Source: Muricea muricata (lineage: Eukaryota; Cnidaria; Anthozoa; Malacalcyonacea; Plexauridae). Taken from it: a stretch of DNA of 64,000 bases. The stretch is from assembly GCA_963855995.1 (NCBI GenBank), contig OY979730.1, positions 8,843,300 through 8,907,299 on the forward strand, written 5' to 3'. Below the pieces are notes generated by a model. The model was not told the DNA's origin and made no database searches. It saw nothing but the letters and a program-made list of their open reading frames with translations. Both the position numbers and the translations under genes were made by a program. Positions 61,487 through 64,000 of the stretch are shown here, in pieces (position 1 is the stretch's first letter; every line of letters begins with the position of its first letter).

Positions 61487-63462
61487 CTGTGAAAATGTAT
61501 ATAGCATAAAATGTGACTAATTGTAGCAAGTGAGTGTAGCTTGTCTTCGAACAGGGTTTCTCTCCTACCCAGAAAGCAGATCTTTGTTGTTCAAAATCGG
61601 GCGCGAACTTTAAACGGTGCGTGAAGCCTGGTAAAATTGAAATTTTTCCCCATGCTGGCATGCAATATAGTATAGAATGGAAAGAAAATTCTTTAAAATT
61701 ACCTTTAATTTTAATTTTAAGTGGGACAGTATACCGCGGATATGACGCATTTGTTCACGTTTGAAACGTAAGGTTTCATCATTAAATCGAACACTAAAAC
61801 ACTTTTCCCGGTGAAATCGTTATGTTTGAAGTACAATATGTAAACAATTATGACGTCGAAGAAAACATTTTGCTACTTTTTCGGCATATTTACTGGCTTT
61901 ATACAGCATGTTTTTCTTACCACTGGGAAACACTGCACGACAGAGAAGTGCAAATTTGAATTGGCAAAACTTGCAGAGCATTTTTAACACATCAGCCTAG
62001 ATAAATACCAACAACTAGCAGAAGTTATCAAGCGAAAAAAAAACGTGTTAATTTCAGCGGGATTGTTCGATTTAATGATGAAACTTTACGTATCAAATGT
62101 AAATAGTAGTATTTTGGCAGAAAATTGATCAGCTTCCTGTTTTCAATCTGATTAGTTAGCCAGTTAGCTGATTAGATTTGACTTCAGGACATATTCACCA
62201 ATCAGAATACATAATATGAAGTAAACAGAAAGAAAGTTGGTGAATTTTCTATCAAATGAATTCATCAGCTAACTGCTTGAGGAGTGAACTGATACAATAT
62301 TTCATCAACGCTTCCATTGCTATGACAGTCGCATGCTGCATGGTTTTGTCAATGGCCGAAAAGTAAAGATATAAAGGGGCAATGCGAGGCCATTTTAAAG
62401 CAATTCATGCACTTGCAAATTTCGCACAAAACTGAAAAAGAATGGTTGTGAGCGCAAAACAAGTCAAAACCATAAACTGTGACCATTCTATGAGGTTTCC
62501 TCAAAGTTGTGTTGAAAACAAGTGACGAAAAAGCGTTAAAACAATACCTGAAATTTGACTTCAAACATGTTTCGTATATTAAACTTCTGTTCAGTTTCCC
62601 TTCAGTTCATAACACTAACAACCCGAAACTCGACCGTTTTGACTCTTTTAAACGCCTCGCATTAGAATTTTTCCATGCTAATACACGGGGCGCCATCCAG
62701 GACAAGCTTTGAACCATTACAAATTAGATAAAAAGGAAAAAACCGCCGATAATTTCTCGTTTGTATATAAAAAATGAGCTGTCGACTCGCCCGAATTTCC
62801 CGCCAATGAAACTATGCCTAGTCCTTTTGAACTTTGCTCGTACTCGACTGATCTGAATAGAAACTGAATTGAGCGTCTATTGAGAAACTTTCTGATTTTA
62901 AGTATTTATTTTTATATACGAGCTTTCGGCTACAGACTATAGCGGTAGACGGCTATTTATTTGAGATTCGACAAAGCCGAAACCAACACTCGCTAGGACA
63001 CAGTGTCCCAGTGAGTAATGAGCTGCAAACTCGCACGAATTTCCCGCCAATGTAAACTTACCCTAGTCCTTTTGAACTTCGCACGTACTCAAGTAATCAA
63101 AATATAAACTAAATTAAAGTTTTTACCGAGTTTTACTATGTAGTATGTGGGAAATAAGTGCCTATGACAAAAAATTTTGTACAGAATATTCCTGATTGCA
63201 TTGCAAAGAATTGCATTAGAATATAACTTCTTTCATTGATTTTTTCTTTGTCGAGATACCCTTAGGCAACAAGATGTTATGACTACACTATATTGTATAC
63301 GAATCCTCATTAATGTTCACTGAAAAGTTTGACTACTTTTAAATGAAGACCAAATAAAGCCTTTAAAAATTCAGATACTTCAAAATTCAAGTGATACTTG
63401 CAATATAATCGAGAAAATTGGAATATAATTTTGTGGAAACACCACGTAAGTTTACTATCGCA

Positions 63463-63495
63463 GAGCTTTAGATTCGTAAGCACGGACTTCATCGG
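63463..63495 (-). ncRNA. Degenerate hammerhead-ribozyme-like core
   Basis: The minus strand reads CCGATGA, then A, GTCCG, loop, CGAATC and TAAAGCTC. It is related to the 12681-12715 motif but carries core changes (CUGAUGA to CCGAUGA, GAAA to UAAA) that should abolish cleavage. Confidence 0.5.
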
Positions 63496-63698
63496 TGCTA
63501 ATAATCGGTGCTAATAATAATTCATTATTATTAGCACTGGTTTCCACAAAATTATACTCTAAACTGATATTCACCATGCAAACACACAAGGAACTTAATC
63601 AAAAAAATACTGGACAAAATTTTGTACACATTTAGTGCTATGGTTACTAATCTTAAAATACACAACGGTAACTCCGAATAAGGACAACATTATGATTC

Positions 63699-63728
63699 AA
63701 CGTTTCGACTTTATTTAGTCATCATCAG
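63699..63728 (-). ncRNA. Hammerhead-ribozyme-like core, intact consensus
   Basis: The minus strand reads CTGATGA, T, stem GACT, loop AAATAA, stem AGTC, then GAAACGTT. All conserved core bases are present. ACGU after GAA could form a minimal intermolecular stem III, as in Penelope-associated hammerheads. No surrounding coding region remains in the window. Confidence 0.6.
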
Positions 63729-64000
63729 GAATGATATTGTGAATTTTGTAAAAATACTCAGTGGTTCCCGCAAATACTCAGTGGTTCCCGCAATTACTAA
63801 CCCTTATAACTGTAATTTTTTTATTAACATGCATGCGTTGAGGTAAGATTTTGATGCAATGTGCTGCAGCAATTCTATTCCAACTACGAAAAAGTTGAGA
63901 GAATAGAAGAATTTTGATACGTAGCTATAAACATGGAAGCTGCATCGTTCAAGACCTCGATATCTCTCCGTTGATAACACGAGTCACACCAACTAAAATT

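Larger units (their letters stand above)
61490..64000. other. 5' intron of the membrane gene, no exon recognised
   Basis: No further LamG or EGF exon was seen. A diverged direct repeat at about 62775-62890 and 63015-63120 shares 'cgaatttcccgccaatg' and 'ctagtccttttgaactt'. Hammerhead-like motifs lie at 63463-63495 and 63699-63728. 'aatactcagtggttcccgca' is duplicated at 63753. Confidence 0.5.

Overview
The window is AT-rich nuclear DNA from an intron-containing animal. The evidence is spliced EGF, laminin-G and SEA coding exons with canonical GT/AG borders, a C2H2 zinc-finger paralogue cluster with TGEKP linkers, and a dense mix of Penelope-like, LINE, BEL/Pao, hAT, Harbinger and Tc1/mariner relics. 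The repeat landscape looks like a marine invertebrate, most plausibly a cnidarian. That placement is an inference and cannot be proved from the window alone.

Layout. (1) 0.6-3.7 kb, plus strand: a two-exon gene for a protein with an N-terminal PB1 domain, an Asn/Pro/Thr-rich linker and a possibly SPRY-like C-terminus. Its intron holds a Tc1-like transposase relic that is split by an 890-bp foldback element. (2) 5.6-9.9 kb, minus strand: one C2H2 zinc-finger ORF, a wrecked zinc-finger pseudogene, and a truncated copy of the PB1-gene second exon. (3) 12.4-61.5 kb, minus strand: exons that join in phase into one long membrane-protein gene, open at its 5' end beyond the window (laminin G, EGF, repeated EGF/cbEGF, SEA, transmembrane segment, short tail). 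Its introns carry three intact-looking zinc-finger ORFs (25.0, 30.8 and 41.6 kb) and one zinc-finger pseudogene (38.7 kb) on the same strand, plus most of the transposons. Local tandem duplication copied an EGF exon together with a zinc-finger gene. (4) 43.0-57.95 kb: a nested double transposon.

The most striking object is the 14.5-kb insertion at 43,080-57,615. It is a near-perfect giant palindrome bounded by a perfect 8-bp target-site duplication (AGCACGGT). Each arm holds a terminal motif, a kilobase-scale 9-bp minisatellite (TATAGGTNN), an internal echo of the terminal motif, a second 9-bp minisatellite (GTTATTGCC type) and a copy of a transposase-like gene. The two genes converge on a 226-bp spacer. 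That spacer holds the start of an OTU-protease domain whose catalytic-cysteine motif is repeated three times in tandem. The palindrome sits inside a second inverted-repeat element (42,989-57,949) with its own 9-bp duplication (CGCCTAAAT) and a tRNA-like segment. The whole stack lies about 100 bp upstream of the start codon of a zinc-finger gene.

Other mobile-element content includes a Penelope-like element with a GIY-YIG endonuclease remnant, several hammerhead-ribozyme-like cores (12.7, 13.5, 63.5 and 63.7 kb, with degenerate forms at 1.35 and 22.7 kb), a BEL/Pao LTR element with a 5-bp duplication, a 5'-truncated LINE with a TTA-repeat tail, and several MITEs with exact target-site duplications. 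The very long open frames in the 9-bp arrays (about 1,000-1,800 codons, on one or both strands) are by-products of the repeat period and are not annotated as genes.
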